DNA from: Clostridia bacterium
GTDB taxonomy: Bacteria > Bacillota > Clostridia > Oscillospirales > CAG-272
Length of the DNA: 55,378 nt
NCBI GenBank assembly: GCA_017502975.1
Contig: JAFVTV010000047.1
Location: 1 to 55,378, forward strand
Direction of reading: 5' to 3'
Position numbers and translations under genes: made by a program. Shown in pieces: positions 40,752 to 50,259 of this stretch; position 1 is the first letter of the stretch, and the number at the start of each line of letters is the position of its first letter. The notes beneath the pieces were generated by a model. The model was given only the letters and a program-made list of their open reading frames with translations, was not told where the DNA came from and did not search any database.

Positions 40752-42050
40752 ATGATGAACACACAAAAGGTACAACGCAAAGAGAAGTTTATTCAGTTTG
40801 GTGAGGGCGGGTTCCTCCGTGGCTTTGCCGATTGGATGATCCAAAAAATGAACAAAAAAACCGATTTTGAGGGTAACGTGGTCGTAGTACAGCCCATTGA
40901 GCAGGGCATGTGCGACATGCTTACCGCACAAAACTGCAATTATACGCATATCATTCGCGGCGCTGAGGGCGTTGAGAAAACGTTTGTTGACGTGATCTCT
41001 CGCTGCGTAAAGCCCTACGAGGATTTTGAGGCTTACCTTGCGCTTGCCGAGAACCCCGATGCACGCTTTATCATCTCCAACACTACGGAGTCCGGTATCG
41101 TATTCCGCGCTGAGGATAAAATGACCGATGCGCCCCCTGCAAGCTTCCCCGCAAAGCTTACGCTCCTGATGAAGCGTCGCTTTGACCTCGGGCTTGGCGG
41201 CTTTATCCTGATTCCCTGCGAGCTGATTGACCGCAACGGTGACAACCTCAAAAAGACCGTGCTGCAGTATGCAGACCTTTGGAACCTTGGTGCCGATTTT
41301 GCCGCTTGGGTGGAAAAGGAGAACGTGTTCTGCAACACGCTTGTTGACCGCATCAACACCGGTTATCCCAAGGGCGAGGCGCTTGACCTTGGCTATGAGG
41401 ATAACATGGTAAACACCTCCGAGTTCTTCCACCTTTGGGTTATTGAAACCGATTACGATCTTGAAAAGGAGCTGCCCTTCACGGCGGCAGGCCTTAACGT
41501 GATCGTTACCAAGGATGCCCTTGAGCGTTACCGCACAAGAAAGGTTCGCATCCTCAACGGCGCACACACCTCCATGGTGCCCTATGCTATGCTTTCGGGC
41601 CTTGAAACTGTTAAGGACTGCATTGAGGATAAGAAAATGAACGAGTTCCTCACCGCTTGCCTGTTTGAGGAGATCATCCCCTCGCTTGATATGGCAAAGG
41701 AAGAGCTTACCGCTTACGCAAAGGACGTGCTTGTTCGTTTCTCGAACCCCTACATTAAGCACTACCTTTCCTCTATTTGCCTCAACTCCGTGAGCAAATT
41801 TAAGGTGCGTGTGCTGCCCTCCATTCTCGGCTACATCAAGAAGTATAACAAGATGCCCGAGCATCTTTTGTTCTCCTTTGCAAAGCTCATTGAGTTTTAC
41901 AAGAAGGGCACACCCAACGATGCACCCGAAGTAATGGAATACATGAAGAATGCAACCGTGGCCGAGATCCTCTCGAACAAAGAGCTTTGGGGCGAGGACC
42001 TTAGCGCATTGATTCCCGAGGTAGAGAAATATGAGAATTCATCCCTCTGA
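40752..42050 (+). CDS. uxaB: Tagaturonate reductase (altronate oxidoreductase)
   Basis: Reduces tagaturonate to altronate with NADH in galacturonate breakdown; cytosolic. 432 residues from the ATG at 40752, which has AGGAAAGG five bases upstream (a second ATG follows at 40755). A mannitol-dehydrogenase-type Rossmann start is seen in FIQFGEGGFLRGF. The substrate-domain signature is RKVRILNGAHTSMVP (about 258-272). It is slightly shorter than the Escherichia coli enzyme. Its last 20 bases overlap uxaA. First gene of uxaB-uxaA-esterase-uxaC. Confidence 0.94.
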   Translation: MMNTQKVQRKEKFIQFGEGGFLRGFADWMIQKMNKKTDFEGNVVVVQPIEQGMCDMLTAQNCNYTHIIRGAEGVEKTFVDVISRCVKPYEDFEAYLALAENPDARFIISNTTESGIVFRAEDKMTDAPPASFPAKLTLLMKRRFDLGLGGFILIPCELIDRNGDNLKKTVLQYADLWNLGADFAAWVEKENVFCNTLVDRINTGYPKGEALDLGYEDNMVNTSEFFHLWVIETDYDLEKELPFTAAGLNVIVTKDALERYRTRKVRILNGAHTSMVPYAMLSGLETVKDCIEDKKMNEFLTACLFEEIIPSLDMAKEELTAYAKDVLVRFSNPYIKHYLSSICLNSVSKFKVRVLPSILGYIKKYNKMPEHLLFSFAKLIEFYKKGTPNDAPEVMEYMKNATVAEILSNKELWGEDLSALIPEVEKYENSSL

Positions 42051-43407
42051 TAATGTAGAAGTACGCGCCGACGGTCACAAGTACGCGATCGTGGCGATCA
42101 AGTCGGGCGAGAACGTGATAAAATACGGCTTTCCCATTGGTCATGCTACCAAGGATATTGCGGTAGGGGATAAGGTTTCTCCCGCAAACCTGCGCTCCAA
42201 TCTTGCAGGCATGGGCGATTGGGTATACGATCCCGCAAAAACCGTTGAGGTTGGCACCAAGGCAGGCACGTTTATGGGGTACGTACGCGCAAACGGTGAC
42301 GTTGGCGTTCGTAACGAGCTGTTTGTTGTACCTACTGTTGGTTGTATCAATGACGTGGCAAAGGCATTGGCAGAGAAAAGCGGTGCTAAGGCGTTAACAC
42401 ATCCTTACGGCTGCTCTCAGCTTGGCGGTGACCTTGAAACCACGCAAAAAATTCTTGCCGGTCTTATTACGCACCCCAATGTTGGCGGTGTGCTTGTTTT
42501 GGGTCTTGGCTGTGAGAACAACCTGATGATCGACCAAAAGCGTGCACTTGGTGCATACGATGAAAAGCGCGTGCGCTTTCTTACTATTCAGGAGTGCGAG
42601 GACGAAATGACAGAAGGTCTTGCCATCCTTAATGAACTCCGTGAGCAGATGAAAAACGACGTGCGCGTTGAGGTTCCGCTCTCCAAGCTCCGCGTAGCAG
42701 TAAAGTGCGGCGGCAGTGACGGCTACAGCGGCATTACGGCAAATCCGCTTGTGGGCAGAACCATGGAGATCTTTGCGGCATACGGTTCAACCGTTTTGAT
42801 GTCTGAGATGCCCGAGGTGTTCGGCGCAGAGCAGCTTCTCCTTTCCTTTAGCAAGGATAAAGAAGCGTTTGACTGCAGTGCCGGTATGATCCGCCGCTTC
42901 AGACAGTATTTTATCGACCACGGAGAGGGCATTGCCGACAATCCCTCGCCCGGTAATATTGCAGGCGGTATTTCCACGCTTGAGGAAAAGTCGCTTGGTT
43001 GCGTGCAAAAGGCAGGCAAGGTACCGCTTTGCGGCGCGCTTGAGTTTGGTGAGGTTCCCCCCGCTGACGGCGGTCTTTACCTCGTCAACGGTCCCGGCAA
43101 CGATATGGTGGCCGTGACCAATCTGACGGCATCGGGCGCACACATCATTCTCTTTACCACAGGCCGTGGCACGCCCCTGTCGGGTGTCGTTCCCACGATG
43201 AAGATCTCTACCAACACGCCTCTTGCTAACAAGAAGCCGCATTGGATCGATTACAATGCGGGGAGCCTGATGGACGGCGCTGACATGAACGAGCTCGCTA
43301 AGGGTCTGTTTGATCTTTGTCTTGACGTGGCAAACGGTAAAGAAACCAAGAGCGAGGAGCGCGGATATTACGACATTGCCATTTTCAAGGATGGCGTGAC
43401 CCTTTAA
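42031..43407 (+). CDS. uxaA: Altronate dehydratase
   Basis: Converts altronate to 2-keto-3-deoxygluconate. 458 residues combining the N-terminal SAF-type domain (about 1-95) and the larger catalytic domain in one chain, as in most Firmicutes and E. coli. Conserved blocks include VGVRNELFVVPTVGCIND (about 91-108), THPYGCSQLG (about 124-133) and KCGGSDGYSG (about 222-231), with cysteines expected to hold the metal or cluster. The 20-base overlap with uxaB implies coupled translation. Confidence 0.95.
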   Translation: MRIHPSDNVEVRADGHKYAIVAIKSGENVIKYGFPIGHATKDIAVGDKVSPANLRSNLAGMGDWVYDPAKTVEVGTKAGTFMGYVRANGDVGVRNELFVVPTVGCINDVAKALAEKSGAKALTHPYGCSQLGGDLETTQKILAGLITHPNVGGVLVLGLGCENNLMIDQKRALGAYDEKRVRFLTIQECEDEMTEGLAILNELREQMKNDVRVEVPLSKLRVAVKCGGSDGYSGITANPLVGRTMEIFAAYGSTVLMSEMPEVFGAEQLLLSFSKDKEAFDCSAGMIRRFRQYFIDHGEGIADNPSPGNIAGGISTLEEKSLGCVQKAGKVPLCGALEFGEVPPADGGLYLVNGPGNDMVAVTNLTASGAHIILFTTGRGTPLSGVVPTMKISTNTPLANKKPHWIDYNAGSLMDGADMNELAKGLFDLCLDVANGKETKSEERGYYDIAIFKDGVTL

Positions 43408-43424
43408 TCACAGGAGGGTATATC

Positions 43425-44471
43425 ATGAATAACGAGGTCGTAGAACTGTTCCACGGCGAGGCTTGCCACGACCTGCTTTATCAAAACATGAAGCAGGAAC
43501 TTGCATTTGCCGAGAATGTAGATTTTGACACGTGGAAAAAGGCGCTTCGTGAGAGATTCCTTGAGGTTACAGGTGTTAACAGGGTCGAGCAAAATGCCGC
43601 TCCCTCTCGCAACATTGAGATCGAATACGAGCAGAAGATGGAGGGCTACACCAAGATCCGCTTTACCTTTGAAAGCGAGATCGGCACGCGCGTGCCCTGC
43701 TGGTTGCTTGTGCCTGATACAGGCAAGGAAAAATACCCCGTGGCAATTACGCTGCAGGGGCACTCCACCGGTGCGCACAACTCGGTGGGTGAAATTAAGT
43801 TTAAAAAGGATGCCGAGTATCAAACACGCGGTAAGTTTGGCATTCAGGCGGTAGAAAACGGCTATGCGGCGCTTTGCATCGAGCAGCGCGGCATGGGCGA
43901 GCGCAAGCCCACCGCCCCCACGCGCAAGGCGCCCAGCTGCACCTATACGGCACTCACCGCCCTGCAGCTTGGCAGAACGCTGATCGGCGAGCGCATGTTT
44001 GACGTGCGCTGTGCCATTGACGTGCTTTCTGATTTTGCCAAGTGCGACACTGATAAGATCCTGATCACGGGCAATTCGGGCGGCGGCACGGCATCGTTTT
44101 ACTGCGCTTGCTATGACGAGCGCATCAAGCTCTCTGTTCCCAGCTGCTCCTTCTGCCCGTATCATGAATCTATCCTCGATATTTATCATTGCGCTTGTAA
44201 CTACATCCCTTCTGCATATCGCTATTTTGAAATGCAGGATCTTGCAGCGCTCATTTCTCCCCGCCCCCTTACGGTCGTTGCGGGGCGAGAGGATAAGATC
44301 TTTCCCATTGAGGCGGTAAGACGCGGTTATGAAACCGTGAAAAAGATCTATGCGGCAGCCGGTGCCCCCGATGCTTGCCAATTGGTAGAAACCCCAAGAG
44401 AGCATTGGTGGTGCGTGGATATCGTATGGCCCACCATAAATGCCGAGGTAGAAAAGCTCGGCTGGAAATAA
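43425..44471 (+). CDS. Alpha/beta hydrolase, probable carbohydrate esterase
   Basis: 348 residues, no signal peptide, so it acts in the cytosol. The nucleophile elbow is GNSGGG (Ser about 209). An upstream oxyanion region is TLQGHSTG (about 109-116), the likely acid lies in AGREDK (about 287) and the His near EHWW (about 326). The closest families are acetyl-xylan-esterase-like (CE7) and abhydrolase_7 proteins. Its place between uxaA and uxaC suggests removal of acetyl or other esters from imported pectin fragments or uronates. AGGAGG precedes the ATG. Confidence 0.8.
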   Translation: MNNEVVELFHGEACHDLLYQNMKQELAFAENVDFDTWKKALRERFLEVTGVNRVEQNAAPSRNIEIEYEQKMEGYTKIRFTFESEIGTRVPCWLLVPDTGKEKYPVAITLQGHSTGAHNSVGEIKFKKDAEYQTRGKFGIQAVENGYAALCIEQRGMGERKPTAPTRKAPSCTYTALTALQLGRTLIGERMFDVRCAIDVLSDFAKCDTDKILITGNSGGGTASFYCACYDERIKLSVPSCSFCPYHESILDIYHCACNYIPSAYRYFEMQDLAALISPRPLTVVAGREDKIFPIEAVRRGYETVKKIYAAAGAPDACQLVETPREHWWCVDIVWPTINAEVEKLGWK

Positions 44472-44486
44472 AAAGGAGAAACGGAT

Positions 44487-45878
44487 ATGTACATTAAGGA
44501 CAATTTCTTGCTTACAAATAAGACTGCAGAAAAGCTGTATTTTGAGCATGCCAAAGACATGCCCATCTTTGACTATCACTGCCATTTGCCTGAAAAGCAG
44601 ATTCTTGAAAACAAGCCCTTTGGCGACGTGTTTGAGATCTGGCTGGCGGGTGACCACTACAAGTGGCGCCTGATGCGCAACTATGGCATTGATGAGCAAT
44701 TTATCACAGGAAATGCCTCCAATAAGGAGAAGTTCCTCACCTACTGTCGCGTGCTTGGCACCGCGTTTGGCAACCCTCTGTATCACTGGTCGCAGGTGGA
44801 GCTCAAGGAGTTCTTCGGTTGCGAAAAGGAGATCAACGAGGCAAATGCCGAGGCGATCTGGGAGGAGTGCAACACTTACATCAAAGAAAAAGCTCTTACC
44901 CCCCAAAAGCTGATCGAGGGCTCTAACGTAAAGCACCTTTACACCACCAACGAGATATTTGACGACCTCACCACCTTTGAGGAGATCGCCAAGAAGGATT
45001 ATAAGTTTACGGTAAATCCTGCCTTCCGTGCTGACCGCATCATGAACATTGATGCCGCACCCTACAAGAGCTACATCGCACGTGTTGAGGCACTCACGCA
45101 CCCCATCAATACCCTTGCCGACCTTGAGCGCGCCATTGAGCAGCGTCTGCAGGCATTTATTGCCGTTGGCTGCCGCGCCAGCGACATTGCGCTTGAAAAG
45201 GTTTGCGCAGTAGCTGATCCTGCGGATGCCGCGGCAGTTTTTGCTAAGGTAATGGCAGGCGAGGCACCCACTGCCGCTGAGGCTGAGACCTTCAAGGGCT
45301 ACTTCACCTACTTCCTCATGAAGCTTTACGCAAAATACGGTATTGCTACCGAGCTGCACCTTGGCGCAATGCGTGACAACAACGCGATCATGATGGAGCG
45401 CCTTGGTCACGATACCGGCTTTGACAGCATTTCCGATACGAACAGCATCGGCCTGCTGTCAAGATTGCTTGACCGCCTGAATGTTGAGGGCAGCCTGCCT
45501 AAGACCATTCTCTTTAACCTCAACCCCAAGATGAACTGCGAGATGATGACCCTCATCGGTTGCTTCCAGTCGAGCGAGGCACGCGGTAAGATGCAGTACG
45601 GTCCTGCTTGGTGGTTCCTTGATAACAAGGTTGGTATGGAAAGACACCTTGAGGATCTGACCGCTACGGGTCACCTTGCTGTGTTCGTTGGTATGCTGAC
45701 CGACAGCCGTTCCTTGCTTTCTTACCCCCGTCACCATTATTTCCGCCGTATTCTTTGCAACTATCTCGGTGATATGATGGAGAAGGGTCAGATGACAAAC
45801 GATATGGCACTTGTTGGTAAGGTGGTTGAGGATATCAGCTACAACAACTCTGTTGCTTACTTCGGAATGAAGGACTAA
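44487..45878 (+). CDS. uxaC: Uronate isomerase
   Basis: Interconverts galacturonate and tagaturonate (also glucuronate and fructuronate); first step of the pathway, cytosolic. 463 residues, normal length, amidohydrolase-like TIM barrel. The metal-binding FDYHCHLP (about 29-36), the LAGDHYKWRLMRNYG block (about 52-66), TELHLGAMRDNN (about 289-300) and WWFLDNK near 374 are characteristic. AAAGGAG precedes the ATG. Last gene of the operon, followed by a terminator. Confidence 0.97.
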   Translation: MYIKDNFLLTNKTAEKLYFEHAKDMPIFDYHCHLPEKQILENKPFGDVFEIWLAGDHYKWRLMRNYGIDEQFITGNASNKEKFLTYCRVLGTAFGNPLYHWSQVELKEFFGCEKEINEANAEAIWEECNTYIKEKALTPQKLIEGSNVKHLYTTNEIFDDLTTFEEIAKKDYKFTVNPAFRADRIMNIDAAPYKSYIARVEALTHPINTLADLERAIEQRLQAFIAVGCRASDIALEKVCAVADPADAAAVFAKVMAGEAPTAAEAETFKGYFTYFLMKLYAKYGIATELHLGAMRDNNAIMMERLGHDTGFDSISDTNSIGLLSRLLDRLNVEGSLPKTILFNLNPKMNCEMMTLIGCFQSSEARGKMQYGPAWWFLDNKVGMERHLEDLTATGHLAVFVGMLTDSRSLLSYPRHHYFRRILCNYLGDMMEKGQMTNDMALVGKVVEDISYNNSVAYFGMKD

Positions 45879-45886
45879 CCTATTTT

Positions 45887-45930
45887 ATGACGCTTGTTTT
45901 GACTGCTGTCAAGGCAAGCGTCATTTTTTG
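45887..45930 (+). terminator. Terminator of the galacturonate operon
   Basis: ATGACGCTTG pairs with CAAGCGTCAT, with an inner TTGAC/GTCAA stem, and is followed by six T. Confidence 0.9.
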
Positions 45931-45953
45931 TGCTTGAAAGTTTCAAAAAGGAC

Positions 45954-45982
45954 TTTCCAAAACCGTATTTTTGTGTTATACT
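45954..45982 (+). promoter_or_regulatory. Promoter of dxs
   Basis: TATACT (45977-45982) with a weak -35 TTTCCA (45954-45959), 17-base spacer. Confidence 0.5.
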
Positions 45983-46010
45983 ATTATAAATAATGTAATG
46001 AAAGGGGGCG

Positions 46011-47909
46011 GTGGCTACGGAAAACTTTGATGCGTACAAATTGCTTGGCAAGATCGATTCACCAAGCGATCTCAAGGCGCTTGCCGCGGCAGATCTGCCC
46101 CTGCTTGCCAAAGAGATACGGCAGTATTTATCTTACCGCGTGCGAGAAAACGGCGGTCATCTTTCCTCAAATCTGGGTGTGGTAGAGCTTACCATGGCGA
46201 TCCACCGCGTATTTTCTACGCCCCAAGATCACGTGATCTTCGACGTGGGGCATCAAAGCTACGTGCATAAGCTTATCACGGGCAGAAAAGCGCAGTTTGA
46301 CACCCTGCGCCAAGCGGGTGGACTTTCGGGCTTTACCAAGCGAGCGGAGAGCGAGCACGATGCTTTTGGCGCAGGGCACAGCTCTACGGCAATTTCCGCC
46401 GCGATCGGCATGGCAACCGCAGATGCCCTTAATGGGAGTGATGCCTACACCGTGGCGGTGGTGGGTGACGGTGCGCTTACAGGCGGACTTGCTTATGAGG
46501 GGCTGAATAACTGCCGCAGTGATCTTCGCCTTATCATTGTGATCAATGAAAACGAAATGTCGATATCCCCCAATACCGGTGGACTTTCCGAGCATCTTTC
46601 GCGCATCCGCAGCTCGAAAAAATATATCAGTGCAAAGGCATTTACCTCGCGCACCCTGCGCGCCTTGCCGCTTATCGGTAAGCCTTTGTATGTATTGCTG
46701 CGCTTTATCAAAAAGCGGGTAAAGCGTCTTGTGTATCAAGAAAATTTGTTTGAGCAAATGGGGCTTCGCTACTATGGCCCTCTTGACGGAAACGACATCG
46801 AGGGGCTGATTGCATCACTTTCCTATGCCAAGCAATGCGGTGGCAACACCGTACTGCACGTAAAGACCCAAAAGGGCATGGGTGATAGCGAGGCGCAGGC
46901 AAGCCCTGATCTTTATCACGGTGTTGCGCCGCAGGGCAAGGAGCCCGCCGCGCCCACGTTCTCAGAGTATTTTGGTGGGGCACTTTGCCGCATGGCAAAG
47001 GATGAACCCGATCTTTGTGCCATTACCGCGGCCATGAGTTATGGCACGGGACTTGAGCCTTTTCGTGTGGCATATTCCAAGCGCTTTTTTGACGTTGGCA
47101 TTGCCGAGGGGCATGCCGTTACCTTTGCGGCGGGTCTTGCGGCAGGCGGCAAGCTTCCCGTAGTCGCGCTTTATTCAACTTTTTTACAGCGCGCATATGA
47201 CAATGTTTTACATGATGCCGCATTACAGCACCTACCCTTGATCTTGGCGATAGACCGCGCGGGCTTTTCTGCGGCAGACGGCGCAACGCATCACGGTGTA
47301 TATGACGTGTCGCTCCTTTCGGGTATTGCGGGTGTTCGCATTTTTGCACCCGTTACGGGCGAGGGAATTGCAGCATCCCTCAATGCCGCACGCAAAAGGG
47401 GTGGCGTTTGTGCCATTCGTTACCCAAGCGGTGCCCAGAATATGGCACTAAGAGAAGCGTTTTATCCCATGGGCGTCAGCGAGCATGATGCACCGCGCGT
47501 GCGCGTGTGGGAAAGCGGTAGTGCGCCGCGCGCAACCGTCGTGACACACGGGCGCATTGCAGATCAGGCACTTGCGGCGGCGCGCGCATTGCAAGCCGAG
47601 GGCTTCTCCGTGCGCGTGTTGCTTTGTGAATATCTCGCGCCCTACGAGGAGCTTGCGGCGGAGGTCGCTCCCCATTTGGCGGGTGAGGCGACGCTCTTCC
47701 TTGAGGAGGAGATCCGCTCGGGCGGCTTTGGCGAAAATCTTGCGTCAGCGCTTAAAAATCATGGCACGTTGCATGAAAATTATGCCATTATTGCGGCAGA
47801 AAACGGCTTTGTAACGCCCACAAGCGGACAAACGGTGTGGCAGGCGGCAGGCGTGGATGCCGAGGCACTTTGCCGTACTCTGCGCGATCTTTTAAAGAAT
47901 AAACAGTAA
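46011..47909 (+). CDS. dxs: 1-deoxy-D-xylulose-5-phosphate synthase
   Basis: First step of the MEP isoprenoid pathway; joins pyruvate and glyceraldehyde-3-phosphate using thiamine diphosphate. 632 residues. Starts with GTG at 46011 behind AAAGGGGGC. Key features are the catalytic-region H50 (GGHLSSNLG) and GHSSTA (122-127), the thiamine motif GDGALTGG (152-159) with a paired NN (166-167), and the pyrimidine-domain DVGIAEGHAVTFAAGLA region (Glu near 370). All three transketolase-type domains are present. Confidence 0.97.
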   Translation: MATENFDAYKLLGKIDSPSDLKALAAADLPLLAKEIRQYLSYRVRENGGHLSSNLGVVELTMAIHRVFSTPQDHVIFDVGHQSYVHKLITGRKAQFDTLRQAGGLSGFTKRAESEHDAFGAGHSSTAISAAIGMATADALNGSDAYTVAVVGDGALTGGLAYEGLNNCRSDLRLIIVINENEMSISPNTGGLSEHLSRIRSSKKYISAKAFTSRTLRALPLIGKPLYVLLRFIKKRVKRLVYQENLFEQMGLRYYGPLDGNDIEGLIASLSYAKQCGGNTVLHVKTQKGMGDSEAQASPDLYHGVAPQGKEPAAPTFSEYFGGALCRMAKDEPDLCAITAAMSYGTGLEPFRVAYSKRFFDVGIAEGHAVTFAAGLAAGGKLPVVALYSTFLQRAYDNVLHDAALQHLPLILAIDRAGFSAADGATHHGVYDVSLLSGIAGVRIFAPVTGEGIAASLNAARKRGGVCAIRYPSGAQNMALREAFYPMGVSEHDAPRVRVWESGSAPRATVVTHGRIADQALAAARALQAEGFSVRVLLCEYLAPYEELAAEVAPHLAGEATLFLEEEIRSGGFGENLASALKNHGTLHENYAIIAAENGFVTPTSGQTVWQAAGVDAEALCRTLRDLLKNKQ

Positions 47910-47922
47910 GGAGAACAGGACG

Positions 47923-48549
47923 ATGATCTTACTCGAACGCACCTCTGTGATGAATTTTGAAAATGCCATTCGCGGCGCACGCAACCCCATGAACAGCTGG
48001 GCACGCATGGATAGCGGATATGATGAAAACGGCAACTTTTTGCTTGGTGAAAACGATCTTAATCTTGCAAAAAACCTTGCGCACGCGGGGAGCGATCACC
48101 GTAAGTATTTGCGTCAGGTCTTCGTTTCGGTAGATATTACCGCCCCTCTTTATTGGTGGAAGGAATTTGATACTTATAAGGTGGGCACGGTTGCAAATTC
48201 CACCTCAACCATGCACAAGATCCACGCAAAGGCATTTGAACGCAGTGACTTTTCGTATGATCGCCTTGATGAGGGAGGACTTGCGGCCTTGGATGCGCTT
48301 ATAGCGTATCTTGAGTGCGAGCGAGAAAAATTTGTAGAGGATAAGGCAAATAAGCAGGCATGGCATAACATGATACAGCTTTTGCCTTCTTCTTACAATC
48401 AAATGCGCACGGTTACCATGAATTATGAAAATCTCATCAATATTTATTATGCGCGCCGTTCGCACAAGCTTGCCGAGTGGCACACGCTTTGCGATTGGAT
48501 CATGTCCTTGCCCTATGCAAAGGAATTGATTGCCGTAAAAGAAAATTAA
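47923..48549 (+). CDS. ThyX-like protein of unknown function
   Basis: 208 residues. The overall helical pattern, the DHRKYLRQVFVSVDITAP segment (about 63-80) and the C-terminal ARRSHKLAEWHTLCDWI suggest a distant relative of flavin-dependent thymidylate synthase. The diagnostic RHRxxS motif is missing; in its place is YWWKEFDTYKVGTVANSTS (about 82-100). Thymidylate synthesis is therefore not claimed. Similar proteins are common as hypotheticals in Clostridia and their phages (general knowledge). It lies 13 bases after dxs with AAGGAG upstream, so probably co-transcribed. Confidence 0.7.
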   Translation: MILLERTSVMNFENAIRGARNPMNSWARMDSGYDENGNFLLGENDLNLAKNLAHAGSDHRKYLRQVFVSVDITAPLYWWKEFDTYKVGTVANSTSTMHKIHAKAFERSDFSYDRLDEGGLAALDALIAYLECEREKFVEDKANKQAWHNMIQLLPSSYNQMRTVTMNYENLINIYYARRSHKLAEWHTLCDWIMSLPYAKELIAVKEN

Positions 48550-48554
48550 AATAA

Positions 48555-48594
48555 GGGTGGCAGCTGTCAGCAGCTGCCACCCCTGTGTTTTTGT
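48555..48594 (+). terminator. Terminator of dxs and the ThyX-like gene
   Basis: GGGTGGCAGCTG, 4-base loop TCAG, CAGCTGCCACCC, followed by TGTGTTTTTG. Confidence 0.9.
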
Positions 48595-48676
48595 AGGTAA
48601 GAAAAGAAAATATTTCCAATTTTTGAATAATACATCGTTTCCTTGGGCATCCTTTTCGTATCGAAAGGAGTTTTTT

Positions 48677-49282
48677 ATGAAACGAGCATTTGGATTTTTT
48701 TTAGCGGCGATGCTTTTGGTAGCCGCATTTGCCATTTTACCTATACACGGAGAGGCGGCAGTTTATGACAGTGTGATACGCCTACACGTGCTTGCCAATT
48801 CCGACAGCGATGAGGATCAGGCGCTAAAACTTACGGTGCGCGACGCGGTGCTTGAAAAGACGCAGGAAATATTAAAGGATGCCACCACGCGTGATGAGGC
48901 GGAGCAAATACTTGGGCAAAATCTGGAAGCGATTCGCCTGTGCGCCGAGGCATGCGTGCGAAAACAGGGCAGTGCCGATGCGGTTGCCGTTTCGCTTGGC
49001 GAGGAGAATTATCCCACAAGAGAGTATGAAAATCTCGCTTTTCCCAGCGGAGAATATCTTTCGCTGCGCGTGATGATCGGCGAAGCGCAGGGACAAAACT
49101 GGTGGTGTGTGCTCTTTCCCCCGCTTTGCCTGTCTGCCGCCACCACCAAGGCGGAGGCAGAGGAGATCTTTCTTTCAGCGGGCCTGACGGAACAGCAGTA
49201 CCGCATTATCACAGATAGCGACAATGCCAAATATAAACTCAGGTTTAAGATATTAGAGGTAGCGCAGGATCTGTTTGATTAA
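48677..49282 (+). CDS. spoIIR: Stage II sporulation protein R
   Basis: Secreted from the forespore; signals SpoIIGA in the mother-cell membrane to process pro-sigma-E. 201 residues from the ATG at 48677 with AAAGGAG upstream; a longer in-frame frame from 48557 runs through the terminator stem and is rejected. The N-terminal signal helix (about 1-28) is followed by the family signatures IRLHVLANSDSDEDQALKL (about 36-54) and GQNWWCVLFPPLC (about 142-154). The length is normal. Confidence 0.95.
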   Translation: MKRAFGFFLAAMLLVAAFAILPIHGEAAVYDSVIRLHVLANSDSDEDQALKLTVRDAVLEKTQEILKDATTRDEAEQILGQNLEAIRLCAEACVRKQGSADAVAVSLGEENYPTREYENLAFPSGEYLSLRVMIGEAQGQNWWCVLFPPLCLSAATTKAEAEEIFLSAGLTEQQYRIITDSDNAKYKLRFKILEVAQDLFD

Positions 49283-49286
49283 CAAA

Positions 49287-49328
49287 TAAAAAGAACAGGC
49301 TCACACAGTGAGCCTGTTCTTTTTTTTG
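49287..49328. terminator. Bidirectional terminator between spoIIR and the CPBP protease
   Basis: AAGAACAGGCTCAC, loop ACA, GTGAGCCTGTTCTT, with A and T tracts on either side. Confidence 0.93.
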
Positions 49329-49331
49329 TTG

Positions 49332-50258
49332 TTAAAGCATAACAAACCCCGCAATGGAAAGCGCGAAGCAAAGGATAACCGCGGGGTCGGAGAGTGCATC
49401 AAGCACGGTGTGAAATTGCATGTTGTAGGGTACGGCACGGCGCGGATCTTGAATACCTTGCTCATCACGCATGCGGTAAACGCGCGCGCATGCGCGGCAG
49501 AAAAAGAGAAGCGAGACAAGGAGCATAATGATAAAGATAAACAGGAAAAGCTGCACCGTTCCCGTGTATTCGTACAAGGCATTGAGATAAGGCTGTGCGA
49601 TTAAGGAAATTACATTATAAAGAACATGCAAAATAGCCGTTGCCCAAAGCGAGTTGGTGGCGTAAAGTACTAAGCACAGGAGAACCCCTGCGTATAGGTA
49701 AGAGAGCAGATTGGAAATATCAAAATGCAGGAGCGCGAAGAGGAGTGCGCTCATCAAAACCGCGCGGAATGCGCCGCGGCGCTCATATTCTACGGCAATA
49801 ATGCCGCGGAAAAAGAATTCCTCGAGGAGCGCGGGGAGTACCGCGCCGCCAATTAGTAAAAGGAGAGATTCCCACGCTGCTTGAGGTCGCGCGGTATCAA
49901 AGGCAAGCACGCTGTTGCCAAGTGTTTCCATGCCGCCTGTCAGTAAAGAAAGCAGCAGGCAACCCGAAAACAGCGCAAAAAACGCGGCAATCATCAAGGG
50001 CGTGCATCTGCCACGCGGAAAATGTAAGCGGAGCGCGGCGGTATAGCCTCTTCCGCGAAAGGTCAGATAGGCAAGGGCGGGCAGTAAAAATGCCACACAC
50101 GCGACCAGAGGTGTGCTAAGCCAGGTTGCGTCGGCAAAAGGCAATCGATCAATAAACAAACGGCAAAAAAACAGCAAAAGGAAGGCGGCAAGTGCCATAA
50201 ATCCTACCGTGCGTCGCTCTTTTTTGTAGGGCGGACGCTCGGGAATCCATTTTGACAT
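49332..50258 (-). CDS. CPBP-family intramembrane metalloprotease
   Basis: 308 residues with about eight membrane segments. CPBP (Abi/Rce1-like) motifs are EEFFFRG (146-152), a His in ALLHFD (about 175-180) and HVLYN (about 209-213), forming the glutamate/histidine active site. Family members process prenylated or bacteriocin-related peptides, but the substrate here is unknown. GAGCGC-rich sequence precedes the ATG and no strong ribosome site is seen. It is two bases from the upstream folate ligase stop, so coupled translation within the hisS operon is likely. Confidence 0.9.
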   Translation of the reverse strand: MSKWIPERPPYKKERRTVGFMALAAFLLLFFCRLFIDRLPFADATWLSTPLVACVAFLLPALAYLTFRGRGYTAALRLHFPRGRCTPLMIAAFFALFSGCLLLSLLTGGMETLGNSVLAFDTARPQAAWESLLLLIGGAVLPALLEEFFFRGIIAVEYERRGAFRAVLMSALLFALLHFDISNLLSYLYAGVLLCLVLYATNSLWATAILHVLYNVISLIAQPYLNALYEYTGTVQLFLFIFIIMLLVSLLFFCRACARVYRMRDEQGIQDPRRAVPYNMQFHTVLDALSDPAVILCFALSIAGFVML

Positions 50259-50259
50259 A

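Noticed and set aside
43404..45410. 668-codon antisense frame over the esterase and uxaC
   Set aside because: The sense strand encodes two well-recognised enzymes with ribosome sites; the antisense product resembles nothing and has no start context.
48557..48676. Extended start for spoIIR
   Set aside because: The extension overlaps the terminator stem; the start at 48677 has AAAGGAG and begins a proper signal sequence.
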